A DNA stretch of 64,000 nt from an uncultured Bacteroides sp. (GCA_949288715.1 CASELH010000006.1:62001-126000), one strand, 5' to 3'; counted from the stretch's first letter, positions 43,426 to 53,893 are shown. The notes: generated from the sequence alone by a model not told the origin. Numbers and translations are program-made.

Positions 43426-46332
43426 ATGAAAACATTGACATTGAAACTACTCCTGCTACTTCTTGTTCTGGCAGGATTGCCCTTTACGGCATCGGCGCAA
43501 GGGCTGAAGGCTTTAAAGCTGAAAAACGGACTCTCCGTCTACATTTGGGAAGATGACACAAAGTCGGACGTGTTTGGCATCGTGGCCGTGCGCACGGGCT
43601 CAGTGAACGACCCGGCAGAATACACCGGATTGGCCCACTACCTGGAGCACGTGATGTTCAAAGGCACGGACAAGATAGGGGCGCTGGATTGGGCTGCCGA
43701 AGAGCCCCTCTACCAGCAAATCATCGCCAAGTATGACGAGATGGCGGATGCCACCGACCCTGCGAAGAAAGAAGCCATCAGCCAGGAAATCAACGGCCTG
43801 ACGGTACAGGCAGGCAAGGTGAGCGTGTCGACCGAATTCTCCAACCTAATGGAAAGCATGGGTGGCAAAGGCATGAACGCGGGCACCAGCTTCGACCTGA
43901 CTTACTACTACAACTCTTTTCCCGCCTACCAGATAAACAAGTGGCTGGAGATTACTTCCGAACGCTTCCGCCACCCGGTATTCCGCACTTTCCAGTCGGA
44001 GCTGGAGAACGTGTACGAGGAGTATAATATGTATCAAGACAATCCTTCGAGCTTGCAGAGCAACTTCATCCGCGCAAAAGCTTTCGAAGGCCATCCCTAT
44101 GCCAGAGATATCATCGGCCTTCCCGAACACTTGAAGAACCCGAGGTTGAGCAAGCTCATTGACTTCTACAACGACTGGTACACGCCCGAAAACATGGTGC
44201 TCATCCTGGTAGGCAATATCAAGGCGCAACAGATTGTGGGACGCATCAACGCCGCCTTCGGCCGGCTGCCGAAAAAAGCCACACCGGCACGCAAGACGTA
44301 TCCCGACCTCGAGATAAAAGGGCGCACCCAATACACCGCCAAGATAGGCTATTACCCCAACGTGTGCCTCATCTATCCGGGCGTACCTGCCGGACATCCG
44401 GATGAAAAGCCGCTGGAGATAGCCATGTCCCTGCTGAGCAACAGCAGTAACACGGGCACGCTGGACAAACTGTCGCTGGACGGAGAACTGACCGGTGCCG
44501 GAGCTTCCCCCATGACCATGCGCGAACAGGGGCGCAACATCGTGCAGTGCATCCCCCTGTATGACGAAAACCAACGCCGCTTTGAGTCGAACAAAAGCAC
44601 CGAGCGCAAGGCATTGAAAGCCATAGAAAAGATTGCCAACGGTGAGTTTGAAGACTGGCAAGTGAATGCCATCAAGGCCAACCTGTGCCGCGACTTCGAC
44701 CTGCAAATGGAGTCGAACAACACCAAGGCCATGCTGCTGATGAATGCCTTTATCTATGAGCAAGACTTGGGCAAAGTGCTGGGCTACAAAGACGAAGTGC
44801 TGGCCGTAACCACCGAAGACATCAAGCGCGTGGCACGCCAGTACCTCGCGGACAACTACCTCGCCCTCTACATAGAAGAGGGCAAGCCCGACAAAGGCAA
44901 CAAGATAAAGAAGCCCGGATACAAACCCATCGAACCACCCGTAGGCCAAGAGTCGGATTATGCCAAACAGTTCAAACGCATGAGCATAGGGCAAGTGGAA
45001 GAAAAGTTCATCGACTTCAACGACGTGAAAGAGCAGAAACTCAACGACCGCTCCAAACTGTACTACACGCAAAACCCCGAAAACAACGTGTTCAGCCTCA
45101 CCCTGCGCTACGGGGCGGGCGAGCGTGAATTTCCCCAGCTGGGCATTGCCGCCGAACTGATGAACAATGCCGGCGTGATGGGCGCCTACGAGCCCCAGCA
45201 ACTGAAGGAAGAGCTGAGCCGGCTGAACGCCACTTGCCAGGTAAGCGCCAACGACGACTACCTGTACATCACCATGCGCGGATACGAAGAGACCCTTGTG
45301 CAAGCCTGCCAACTGCTGTCGAGACAAATCTTGATGCCCGCCCTCGACGAGAAGCAACTGAGCAGCTTGAAAGGCTCGCTGCTGGGCACGCGCCAACAAC
45401 GCAAGGAGAATGTGAACATCCTGGCCGATGCCCTTTCGCAATACTTGCGCTATGGCGACCGGTCATCGTACCTCACCGAACTGACAGACATGGAGATACT
45501 CGAACTGCAGGTATCCGGACTGACGGGCGACATCAACCGCGCCAGCAACTACGAGGCGGAGATATTCTACTGCGGCACACTGCCTTTCGAAACGGTGTAT
45601 GACATCCTGAGCAAGAACCTTCCGCTGGTGGCCAACGAGCGTCCCGCCGTATCGCCCCAAGACAAGCCGCTGGCATCGGCCGAGGAAAACACCATCTACT
45701 TCCTGCCGAACAGCGATGCCGAACAGGCACAAATCTTCCTCTGCCTGCCCATGGATGCTTACGACAAACAGGACGACGTGCTGCGCGATGCCTTCAACCA
45801 ATACTTCTCGGGCAGCTTCAACGGACTGATGATGAACGAAATCCGCGAGAAGCGTTCCATGGCTTACTATGCCGACGCTTCCATCATTACCCCTGCCCTG
45901 CCCGGAAACCAAACTTTTCTGTACGGTCACCTCGGCACGCAAAACGACAAAGTGAACGATGCCATGGACGTATTCATGTCTCTGCTGACCGACATGCCGC
46001 AAAACCCCGACCGCATAGACAACATCAAGAGCTACCTGCGGCAAGAGGCACTGACCAGCCACCCCGACTTCCGCAGCAAGGCACAATACATGGAAGTCTG
46101 CCGACGCATGGGCTATGAAGGCGACCCCGCCAAGGAAAACCTGCCCAAGATTGACGCGCTGACCTTTGACGACATTGAGCGCTTCTACGAGCAGCACATC
46201 AAGGGGAAACATTACCGCATAGGCATCATCGGCAACCCCAAGCTGATTGACACCGACCGCCTGGAAAAGTACGGCAAAGTGGTGAAGCTGAGCGAACGCA
46301 AGCTATTCAACGCGAAGGACGCACTTTTCTGA
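43426..46332 (+). CDS. Exported M16-family zinc metallopeptidase (two-repeat, pitrilysin-like)
   Basis: A 968-residue exported peptidase with a signal peptide (MKTLTLKLLLLLLVLAGLPF). The inverted zinc motif HxxEH is His71-x-x-Glu74-His75 (AHYLEHVMFKGT), and the third ligand is in the Glu-rich ELENVYEEYNMY segment about 120 residues later. The single long chain holds the usual catalytic and inactive halves (a second M16 domain from about 620 and EIREKRSMAYYADASI near 805). Family members degrade oligopeptides in the periplasm. The ATG at 43426 is chosen because everything upstream is repeat element copy C. Confidence 0.94.
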   Translation: MKTLTLKLLLLLLVLAGLPFTASAQGLKALKLKNGLSVYIWEDDTKSDVFGIVAVRTGSVNDPAEYTGLAHYLEHVMFKGTDKIGALDWAAEEPLYQQIIAKYDEMADATDPAKKEAISQEINGLTVQAGKVSVSTEFSNLMESMGGKGMNAGTSFDLTYYYNSFPAYQINKWLEITSERFRHPVFRTFQSELENVYEEYNMYQDNPSSLQSNFIRAKAFEGHPYARDIIGLPEHLKNPRLSKLIDFYNDWYTPENMVLILVGNIKAQQIVGRINAAFGRLPKKATPARKTYPDLEIKGRTQYTAKIGYYPNVCLIYPGVPAGHPDEKPLEIAMSLLSNSSNTGTLDKLSLDGELTGAGASPMTMREQGRNIVQCIPLYDENQRRFESNKSTERKALKAIEKIANGEFEDWQVNAIKANLCRDFDLQMESNNTKAMLLMNAFIYEQDLGKVLGYKDEVLAVTTEDIKRVARQYLADNYLALYIEEGKPDKGNKIKKPGYKPIEPPVGQESDYAKQFKRMSIGQVEEKFIDFNDVKEQKLNDRSKLYYTQNPENNVFSLTLRYGAGEREFPQLGIAAELMNNAGVMGAYEPQQLKEELSRLNATCQVSANDDYLYITMRGYEETLVQACQLLSRQILMPALDEKQLSSLKGSLLGTRQQRKENVNILADALSQYLRYGDRSSYLTELTDMEILELQVSGLTGDINRASNYEAEIFYCGTLPFETVYDILSKNLPLVANERPAVSPQDKPLASAEENTIYFLPNSDAEQAQIFLCLPMDAYDKQDDVLRDAFNQYFSGSFNGLMMNEIREKRSMAYYADASIITPALPGNQTFLYGHLGTQNDKVNDAMDVFMSLLTDMPQNPDRIDNIKSYLRQEALTSHPDFRSKAQYMEVCRRMGYEGDPAKENLPKIDALTFDDIERFYEQHIKGKHYRIGIIGNPKLIDTDRLEKYGKVVKLSERKLFNAKDALF

Positions 46333-46365
46333 AATGGAGAATTGAGAATTAAAAATTGAAAACGG

Positions 46366-46398
46366 GGCGCGGGTTCACCTTGAATCCGCGCCTTTTTT
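46366..46398. terminator. Bidirectional terminator between the M16 and response-regulator genes
   Basis: GGCGCGGGTTCA and TGAATCCGCGCC form a 12-bp stem followed by TTTTTT on the plus strand; on the minus strand CCGTTTTC follows. It sits between convergent genes. Confidence 0.88.
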
Positions 46399-46405
46399 CT
46401 GCCCC

Positions 46406-47131
46406 TCACCCACCTATCTTCTTCATGAACACGTCCTGGTAGGCGGGAGCCACCGGTATCAGCTCATCGCCTATGCGGATGCGGTTGTGCTCTACGCTCT
46501 CAATCTTGTCGAGCGCCACGATGTACGAGCGGTGCACGCGGCAAAAGCGGTCGGCAGGCAGACGGTCTTCCACACTCTTCATGGTGCTTAGGGCTATCAG
46601 GGGACGCGGCGTGTCCGTGAGGTGAAAGCGCACATAGTCCTTCAAGCCGCTGACAAACAATATGCGGTCGAAATCCACCCGCACCAGCTTGGAGTCGTTC
46701 TTCACAAAGAGATACGAAGAAGGGGAAGCCGCCTGCACGGCATCGCCCTCCGCAGCCGGGGCCGGGCGGTCGAGCACATTCCGTGCGTGGGTGGCAGCCT
46801 TCAGAAAGGCCTGGTAGGTGATGGGCTTCAGCAGATAGTCCAGAGCGCGCACCTCGTAGCTGTCGTAGGCATACTCCTTGAAGGCGGTAGTAAAGATGAC
46901 CCGCGTGGGCGGCTGCACCAGCTTGGAAAGCTCCATCCCCGTGAGGCCCGGCATTTGTATGTCCAGAAACAGGAGGTCGACCTGAGGGGTAAGGGCAGCC
47001 ATCGCCTCCAAGGGGTCGAGATATGCCCCCACCAGGCGGAGAAAGGGAGTCCGCTCCACAAAGCCGGCCAAGAGTTTGACGGCCAGCGGCTCGTCATCGA
47101 CAACCATGCAAGTCAACATCATGTCAGCCAT
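46406..47131 (-). CDS. LytTR-family response regulator
   Basis: A 241-residue two-component regulator. Receiver domain at residues 7-125 with Asp12/Asp13 in MVVDDEP and the phospho-acceptor Asp57 in LFLDIQMPGLTG. The LytTR DNA-binding domain at about 145-240 shows FVKNDSKLVRVDFDRILFV, LKDYVRFHL and RVHRSYIVALDKIESVE. LytTR proteins bind direct repeats upstream of their targets. It follows the histidine kinase gene by 7 bp. The divergent barrel gene at 48482 is a plausible target by position only. Confidence 0.95.
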   Translation of the reverse strand: MADMMLTCMVVDDEPLAVKLLAGFVERTPFLRLVGAYLDPLEAMAALTPQVDLLFLDIQMPGLTGMELSKLVQPPTRVIFTTAFKEYAYDSYEVRALDYLLKPITYQAFLKAATHARNVLDRPAPAAEGDAVQAASPSSYLFVKNDSKLVRVDFDRILFVSGLKDYVRFHLTDTPRPLIALSTMKSVEDRLPADRFCRVHRSYIVALDKIESVEHNRIRIGDELIPVAPAYQDVFMKKIGG

Positions 47132-47138
47132 AGGTCAC

Positions 47139-48188
<1,050 letters not shown>

Positions 48189-48238
48189 GCAGCAAATATA
48201 AGGGAAATTATTGAGAATAGGCCACGGAGGGGGCATTT

Positions 48239-48325
48239 AAACGCTACTTTGCGGGGTTGAAACGCTCCCTCGCGGGGGTTGAAACGCCACCTTGCGAGGG
48301 TTGGAACGCTACCTTGCGAGGCATT
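48239..48325. repeat. Four-copy 22-bp tandem array upstream of the barrel gene
   Basis: Units begin at 48239 (21 bp), 48260, 48282 and 48304 (22 bp each), consensus AAACGCTACCTTGCGAGGGTTG. Each contains CGC and GCG halves that could form a small stem. The array lies between the divergent kinase (48188) and barrel (48482) genes, upstream of the barrel promoter at 48416. Confidence 0.88.
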
Positions 48326-48415
48326 CAGCACTGTTTCAGAGCGAAGATACGCCCACATCTCGTCGGACGAAAGGCGGAGGTTGGTCGAACGGAAAACCGC
48401 CGTTGGTCGGATAAG

Positions 48416-48447
48416 TTTGAACAAGCCAAGGGGATGAGCTTCCTTTG
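48416..48447 (+). promoter_or_regulatory. Promoter of the TonB-receptor-like barrel gene
   Basis: TTTG (48416-48419), a 20-bp spacer and TTCCTTTG (48440-48447) match the Bacteroides pattern with one change in the -7 box. It lies 34 bp before the ATG at 48482, so longer reading frames from 48257 are not translated from this promoter. Confidence 0.5.
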
Positions 48448-48481
48448 CAAGCAGAAAGACCAACTAAAACCCATTAGGAAT

Positions 48482-50923
48482 ATGAAAAAAGCATTGATAA
48501 GCTTACTGACCACATGGCTTGCCTGCATCGCCTTGCAAGCCGCACAACCGGTAGAAACCGTTGCCCGCGTCAAGGGCCTGCTGGTAGACTCGCTGACGCA
48601 AAGCGGAGAACCCTATGCCACCCTGCGCGTGGTGCAGAACGAGGCCGAAGCCCCTGTGGCCATGGGGGTGACCGACATGGAGGGGCGCTTCAGCATCGCC
48701 CTGCCCCGATATGGCACCTACGTGCTGCACGTCACCTCCGTGGGGCGCGAGCCGCTGGCCAGGGAGTTCAACGTCAGCTCCGCCCGTCCCGAAGCCGACT
48801 TGGGAACGATGTATAGCCGGGAATCGTCCGAAATGCTGGAAGACGTGGAGGTAGTGGCCCAAAAACCGTTGGTGAAGATGGACATCGACGAGATATCGTA
48901 TAGCGTAGCCGACGACCCCGATGCAAACACCAACACTACCCTCGAGATGCTGCGCAAGGTGCCCATGGTCACCGTAGACGGCGAGGACAACATCAAGGTG
49001 AACGGCAGCAGCAGCTTCCAGGTGTACGTCAACGGCAAGCCCAGCGCCATGATGAGCGCCAATCCCAGCCAGACGCTGAAAGCCCTGCCCGCCTCCAGCA
49101 TCAAGTCGATAGAGGTGCAGACAAACCCCGGCGCCAAGTATGACGCAGAGGGCGTGGGCGGCATTCTCAACATCACCATGGAAGACAGTAGCGGACTGGA
49201 AGGCTACAACCTGAGTCTGAACGCCTCGGCCGGCAACTTGAACCAGGGAGGAGGCGCCTATGCCATGGTGCAGACCGGCAAGCTGACTCTATCGGCCAAC
49301 GTGAACGCCACCCACGTCCGCATCCCGGAAATGGATATAACAAACATACGCGACGAAGCACAGACGGGCAACCGCCTGGACTATGCACAAAACATAAAAG
49401 GAAATACCCGGCTGCTCTTTGGCAACTTCGACGCCAGCTACGAGATAGACACGCTGAACAGCCTTTCGGTATCGGTAGGCCTGTTTCACATGCCGCAACA
49501 GACAGACGGCTTGGGCACCACCCTGTTGAGCAACGGCGGCCAGACTCTCTTCGGCTACGACACCCAGCTGAAAAACCGCAACAAGAGCCTATCGGTAAAC
49601 GGCAGCGTGGACTATCGGCACACCTTCCGTAATAATCCGCGCCACAACCTGCTGCTAGCCTATCGCATCGGCACGCAACCCAAGGAGAACAAGGCCACCA
49701 GCCTCTTCACCATCGGCGGCAGCAGCGAGGAGGCCCAGGCAGCCGGACTCGCAGACCGCTACTCCACCGACCGAAGCAACATGCTGGAGCATACCTTCCA
49801 GGCAGACTACACCCTGCCCCTCGGCGCGATGCATGAGATAGAGATGGGCGCCAAATATGTGATGAGGCGCAGCAGCAGCGAGAGCGAAGACCTGGACTAT
49901 CGGCACAACAGCGACATTGCCGCCGCCTATGGCAGCTACAACCTGCGGGCAGGAAAATGGGGCATGAAAGCCGGCGTGCGCTACGAGCATACCCATCAGA
50001 AGGTAAGCTTCCTGCGCGGCAATGGCACGGACTTCAGCCTGAACTACAACAACGTGGTGCCTGCCCTCTCGCTGAACTACAACTTCGGCAACGGCCACCA
50101 GCTGGGTGCCGGCTACAACCTGCGCATCTCGCGCCCCGGTATAGGCTATCTTAACCCCTACGTCGACAACCAAGACCCCACGCACGTCACCTACGGAAAC
50201 CCGGCGCTGGAGCCCGAGAAGGCGCACAACTTCAACTTGAACTACAGCCTCTTTACCACGCGCTTCATGCTCAACGCCTCGCTCAGGCACTCCTTTCTGA
50301 ACAATGCCATGGAGGAATTCACCCGCTACGACGACAACGTGCTCTACACCACCTACGGCAACATAGGCAAGCGGCGCACCACGGAGCTGAGCCTCTTCCT
50401 GAACTGGAGCATCCTGCCCCAGACCAGGCTGACGGTGAACTCTACGACGTCTTACATCGACCTGCGCTCGCCCTCGCTGGGGTATCGCAACCACGGGTGG
50501 CAACAATCGGTCATGGCCAGCGTGCAACACACGCTGCCCTGCAAGATTAAACTGAGTGGGAATTACTTCGGAAGCACCTCGGGCATCACCCTGCAAGGCC
50601 GTTCAGGGGGCTTCAATGTCCACACGCTGGGCATCAGCCGCGCCTTTCTGAAGGATGACAGGCTCAACATCAGCCTCAGCGCCATCAACCCCTTCAGCCG
50701 GAGCATGAAGATTACGTCGGAAACCACCGGCGCCGACTTCACCAACCGCATGCGCACCAGCGTGAAGAGCCGCGCGTTCATGGTAGGCTTCACACTCCGC
50801 ATTGGCAACCTCAAGCCTTCGCAAAAGAAAGTGGCCGCCTCCTCAACGGATATCCGCGACCGCGAAGACTCGAGCCTTCCGCTCAACAGCATCATGATGC
50901 CGGGCGGAGGAGGGGGCAACTAA
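48482..50923 (+). CDS. TonB-dependent-receptor-like outer-membrane barrel protein
   Basis: An 813-residue exported protein with a signal peptide (MKKALISLLTTWLACIALQA). Residues about 25-115 form a carboxypeptidase-regulatory-like fold (RVKGLLVDSLTQSGEPYATL). The plug domain lies at about 130-240 (LEMLRKVPMVTVDGEDNIKV, then SIKSIEVQTNPGAKYDAEGV). The remainder is an OMP_b-brl_3-type barrel with the strand motif GYNLRISRPGIGYLNPYVDN. It ends with an unusual Gly-rich tail MMPGGGGGN rather than a barrel-type aromatic residue. No SusD partner follows. The stop codon overlaps that of the convergent TRIC gene. Confidence 0.88.
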   Translation: MKKALISLLTTWLACIALQAAQPVETVARVKGLLVDSLTQSGEPYATLRVVQNEAEAPVAMGVTDMEGRFSIALPRYGTYVLHVTSVGREPLAREFNVSSARPEADLGTMYSRESSEMLEDVEVVAQKPLVKMDIDEISYSVADDPDANTNTTLEMLRKVPMVTVDGEDNIKVNGSSSFQVYVNGKPSAMMSANPSQTLKALPASSIKSIEVQTNPGAKYDAEGVGGILNITMEDSSGLEGYNLSLNASAGNLNQGGGAYAMVQTGKLTLSANVNATHVRIPEMDITNIRDEAQTGNRLDYAQNIKGNTRLLFGNFDASYEIDTLNSLSVSVGLFHMPQQTDGLGTTLLSNGGQTLFGYDTQLKNRNKSLSVNGSVDYRHTFRNNPRHNLLLAYRIGTQPKENKATSLFTIGGSSEEAQAAGLADRYSTDRSNMLEHTFQADYTLPLGAMHEIEMGAKYVMRRSSSESEDLDYRHNSDIAAAYGSYNLRAGKWGMKAGVRYEHTHQKVSFLRGNGTDFSLNYNNVVPALSLNYNFGNGHQLGAGYNLRISRPGIGYLNPYVDNQDPTHVTYGNPALEPEKAHNFNLNYSLFTTRFMLNASLRHSFLNNAMEEFTRYDDNVLYTTYGNIGKRRTTELSLFLNWSILPQTRLTVNSTTSYIDLRSPSLGYRNHGWQQSVMASVQHTLPCKIKLSGNYFGSTSGITLQGRSGGFNVHTLGISRAFLKDDRLNISLSAINPFSRSMKITSETTGADFTNRMRTSVKSRAFMVGFTLRIGNLKPSQKKVAASSTDIRDREDSSLPLNSIMMPGGGGGN

Positions 50924-51534
50924 TGTTCGTTTCCCGAAAGAACGGGCAGACATATCTGGTACTTCACCGCCAGGATGCGCGTCAGGAAGACCACCACGCC
51001 ACACACCACCTGGCACACCACATCGTCAAGCCCCGCCAACGCGCAAAGCCAGTAGGCCAGCCCGCCCACTACGCACGCCATGGCATAAATCTCCTTACGG
51101 AAAATGAGCGGGATTTCGTTGATAAACACATCGCGAAGCACACCGCCCGCAGCGCCAGTCATGCTGCCCATGATGATGGCCACCCAGAAGGGGAAACCCA
51201 GCGCCAGGCTTTTGCCCACGCCCACCACGGTGAACAGCGCCAAGCCTATGGTGTCGAATATAAAAAAGGTATTGTTAAGATGAATAAGATACTTGCCAAA
51301 CAAGATGACCCACCCCAAGGCAAGCCCGGTGCATATCAGATAGATGGGGTCGGTCATCCAAGCGGGGGTGACGTCGAGCAACAAGTCGCGAAGCGTACCC
51401 CCGCCAATGGCCGTGACGAAGCCCACCACATAGGCGCCAAACCAGTCGAACCGCTTGGCCGAAGCCAGCCGTATGCCGCTGATGGCAAAGGCAAAGGTAC
51501 CGATGAAATCCAATATTTGTACGAACGTAGGCAT
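50920..51534 (-). CDS. TRIC-family (UPF0126) cation channel
   Basis: A 204-residue inner-membrane protein with seven predicted helices in two repeats. Each repeat carries the Gly-rich family motif: IGGGTLRDLLLD near residue 45 and AGGVLRDVFINE near 130. Bacterial TRIC proteins are trimeric K+/cation-permeable channels. The start MPTFVQILDFIGTFAFAISG gives the standard length. The much longer frame reaching 52635 lies antisense to the epimerase gene and is not coding. Its stop overlaps the stop of the barrel gene. Confidence 0.93.
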   Translation of the reverse strand: MPTFVQILDFIGTFAFAISGIRLASAKRFDWFGAYVVGFVTAIGGGTLRDLLLDVTPAWMTDPIYLICTGLALGWVILFGKYLIHLNNTFFIFDTIGLALFTVVGVGKSLALGFPFWVAIIMGSMTGAAGGVLRDVFINEIPLIFRKEIYAMACVVGGLAYWLCALAGLDDVVCQVVCGVVVFLTRILAVKYQICLPVLSGNEH

Positions 51535-51587
51535 AAAAATGAGATAAATTTGCCGGCAAAGTAACAAAAAAATCGCGTGGAAAAGCG

Positions 51588-51595
51588 TAATTTTG
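51588..51595 (+). promoter_or_regulatory. -7 box of the WecB-like gene
   Basis: TAATTTTG fits TAnnTTTG and lies 23 bp before the ATG at 51619. The spacer to the TRIC start is only 84 bp, so the two divergent promoters overlap. Confidence 0.4.
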
Positions 51596-51618
51596 CCCGT
51601 GAAAAAAACTTCGAGCCT

Positions 51619-52716
51619 ATGAAAGTAACCATTGTATCGGCGGCACGCCCCAACTTCATGAAGATAGCCCCCCTGTGCCGTGCCATAGATGCCGCGCGGA
51701 AAACGGGTGCCGACATGGCATACCGCATCGTCTATACTGGCCCCGCAGACGACCCCTGCCTGGAGGCTTCGCTCTTTTCCGACCTCGACATGCCTTGCCC
51801 CGACGCCTGCCTGGGCATCAACGTGCGCACCCACTCGCAGGTGACCGCCGACGTGATGCTGGCCTTCGAGCGCGAGCTGGATGCCCACCCCGCCCACGTG
51901 GTGCTGGTGGTGGACGACACGACGGCCAGCATGGCCTGCTCCGTAGTAGCCAAGAAGCGGGGGCTGAAGGTGGCCCACGTCATTGCCGGCACCCGCTCGT
52001 TCGACATGAACATGCCGCGCGAGGTGAATCGCACCATTGTCGATGCCATCTCCGACTACCTCTTTGCCGCCAGCATGACCGCCAACCGCAACCTCAACCG
52101 CGAGGGCATGATTCCGGAATACATCCACTACGTGGGAAACATCCTGATAGACACTACGCGCTACAATCGCCACCGCCTGGTGCAACCCCGGTGGTTCTCG
52201 GTGCTGGGCTTGCGGAAGGGGCACTACCTGCTGCTCACACTGAACAGGCGCGACTTGCTGGAGAAGAAAGCCGTGCTGCGCGACCTGATGCGAACGCTGC
52301 TCGACAAGACGGGAGACTTGCCCATCGTAGCTCCCCTGCATCCGTATGTGGAGGAGGCCATCAAGTCGCTGGCCATCAGCTCGCCCCGCCTGCACATATT
52401 GCCGCCGCAAAGCTACCTGCACTTCGGCTTCCTCATCAACCAGGCCACGGGCATCGTGACCGACTCGGGCAACATTGCCGAAGAAGCCACCTTCCTCGAC
52501 GTGCCCTGCATCACGCTCAACACCTACGCCGAGCACCCTGAGACCTGGCGCAACGGCACCAACGAGCTGGCCGGAGAAAACGCCGTCACCCTTGCCCACC
52601 TGCTCGACCGCCTGATGAGCGGCGAATGGAAGCACTGCACCACCTTGCCCGAACGCTGGGATGGGCGCACCGCCGAACGCATCGTGCAGACGTTGCTGGA
52701 AGGGGAAGGGAAATGA
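51619..52716 (+). CDS. WecB-like UDP-N-acetylglucosamine 2-epimerase, divergent
   Basis: A 365-residue cytoplasmic protein with the two Rossmann halves of UDP-GlcNAc 2-epimerase (GT-B fold). Recognisable segments are IVSAARPNFMKIAPL at the start, VVLVVDDTTASMAC, MPREVNRTIVDAISDYLFA, YVGNILIDTT, and TDSGNIAEEATFLDVPCITL near 290. Several conserved motifs differ: the HVEAGLR of classical enzymes is HVIAGTR, the GHRRE segment is TLNRRD, and TERPE is AEHPE, so two residues described as catalytic in E. coli WecB (Glu117, His213) appear to be lost. The start at MKVTIVS is chosen by alignment to the family. The stop codon is inside repeat copy D. Confidence 0.85.
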   Translation: MKVTIVSAARPNFMKIAPLCRAIDAARKTGADMAYRIVYTGPADDPCLEASLFSDLDMPCPDACLGINVRTHSQVTADVMLAFERELDAHPAHVVLVVDDTTASMACSVVAKKRGLKVAHVIAGTRSFDMNMPREVNRTIVDAISDYLFAASMTANRNLNREGMIPEYIHYVGNILIDTTRYNRHRLVQPRWFSVLGLRKGHYLLLTLNRRDLLEKKAVLRDLMRTLLDKTGDLPIVAPLHPYVEEAIKSLAISSPRLHILPPQSYLHFGFLINQATGIVTDSGNIAEEATFLDVPCITLNTYAEHPETWRNGTNELAGENAVTLAHLLDRLMSGEWKHCTTLPERWDGRTAERIVQTLLEGEGK

Positions 52717-52903
52717 TAATTTAGCGGGGCGCAGCCCCGAAATGAAGAATGAAGAACTAAGAATGAAGAATTAGGGAAGTAACTGAATTCTCCTCTTCCC
52801 CCGGAGGCGGGGAATTCAGTTACCACCGCATTTGCATCCTTGAGAATTCATCATTCTTCATTCTTAATTCTTCATTAAAGCGCGCTTGCGCGCGCTACTT
52901 AAA
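52711..52903. repeat. Interspersed element copy D (GTAACTGAATTC type, short form)
   Basis: This is the inverted relative of copy C (43134). The left end AAATGATAATTTAGCG, the GGGGCGCAGCCCC hairpin, the A-rich repeats, the GTAACTGAATTC arms and GCGCGCTTGCGCGCGC occur in the opposite order, with a core of only about 20 bp. It starts inside the epimerase stop codon and ends 12 bp before the dehydrogenase start. Confidence 0.9.
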
Positions 52904-52915
52904 CAACACACGAAC

Positions 52916-53872
52916 ATGAAGATAGTAGTACTGGACGGCTACGCCGCCAACCCCGGAGACTTGAATTGGGATGAACTGAAAGCCATGGGCGAATGCACCG
53001 TCTACGACCGCACGGCTCCCGGCGAAGTGCTGGAGCGCGCAGCAGGCGCGGAAATCGTGCTGACCAACAAAACAGTTATCGACGCCGGGCATATAGCCGC
53101 ACTGCCTGCACTGAAATACATAGGCGTGCTGGCCACGGGATATAACATTGTAGACATCGACGCCGCCAAGGCGCACGGCATCATCGTAACCAACATCCCT
53201 GCCTACAGCACGGCCTCGGTGGCGCAAATGGTGTTTGCCCACCTGCTCAACATTGCCTCGCAGGTGCAGCACCACTCGGAGGAGGTGCACAAAGGGCGCT
53301 GGACGCGAAGCAAGGACTTCTGCTTTTGGGACACGCCGCTCATCGAACTGCGGGGAAAGAAGCTGGGCATCGTAGGCTTGGGGCACACAGGCATGGCCAC
53401 CGCACGCATTGCCTTCGGCTTCGAGATGGAGGTGTGCGCCTACACCTCCAAGTCGCCCTTGCAATTGCCCCACGGCATCAAGAAGATGGAGCTGGACGAG
53501 CTGTTTGCCCAGTGCGACGTCGTGAGCCTGCATTGCCCGCTGACCGATGCCACGCGCGAGATGGTGAATGCCCGCCGCCTCGCCTTGATGAAGCCCACGG
53601 CCATCCTTATCAACACCGGGCGCGGGCCGCTCGTCAACGAGCAAGACCTGGCCGATGCCCTGAACAGCGGGCGGATTTTTGCCGCCGGCGTAGACGTGCT
53701 TTCGCAAGAGCCGCCGCGCGCCGACAACCCTTTGCTCACGGCTCGGAATTGCTACATCACCCCGCACATTGCCTGGGCAAGCACCGCCGCGCGCCAAAGG
53801 CTGACGGGCATCATGCTGGACAACATCCGCGCCTATCTGGCAGGGAAGCCGGTGAACAACGTGGCGAAATAG
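52916..53872 (+). CDS. D-2-hydroxyacid dehydrogenase (glycerate/phosphoglycerate-dehydrogenase-like)
   Basis: A 318-residue NAD-dependent enzyme of the D-isomer 2-hydroxyacid dehydrogenase family. The NAD-binding motif GLGHTGMATARI is near residue 148. The catalytic Arg is in INTGRGPLVNEQDL near 237, Glu in SQEPPRADNPL near 265 and His in YITPHIAWAS near 285. Ordered MKIVVLDGYAANPGDLNWDE at the start is typical of the hydroxypyruvate/glycerate dehydrogenase branch of Bacteroidales. The substrate is not certain. It directly follows repeat copy D and is convergent with the 5'-nucleotidase gene, 21 bp away. Confidence 0.92.
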   Translation: MKIVVLDGYAANPGDLNWDELKAMGECTVYDRTAPGEVLERAAGAEIVLTNKTVIDAGHIAALPALKYIGVLATGYNIVDIDAAKAHGIIVTNIPAYSTASVAQMVFAHLLNIASQVQHHSEEVHKGRWTRSKDFCFWDTPLIELRGKKLGIVGLGHTGMATARIAFGFEMEVCAYTSKSPLQLPHGIKKMELDELFAQCDVVSLHCPLTDATREMVNARRLALMKPTAILINTGRGPLVNEQDLADALNSGRIFAAGVDVLSQEPPRADNPLLTARNCYITPHIAWASTAARQRLTGIMLDNIRAYLAGKPVNNVAK

Positions 53873-53893
53873 AGGCCCGCCGTCGCTCCCCCC

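Noticed and set aside
50920..52635. A 571-codon minus-strand frame ending in the TRIC channel
   Set aside because: Only the last 204 codons (from 51534) match a family; the rest is antisense to the WecB-like gene and has the His/Val/Gly-rich look of shadow sequence.
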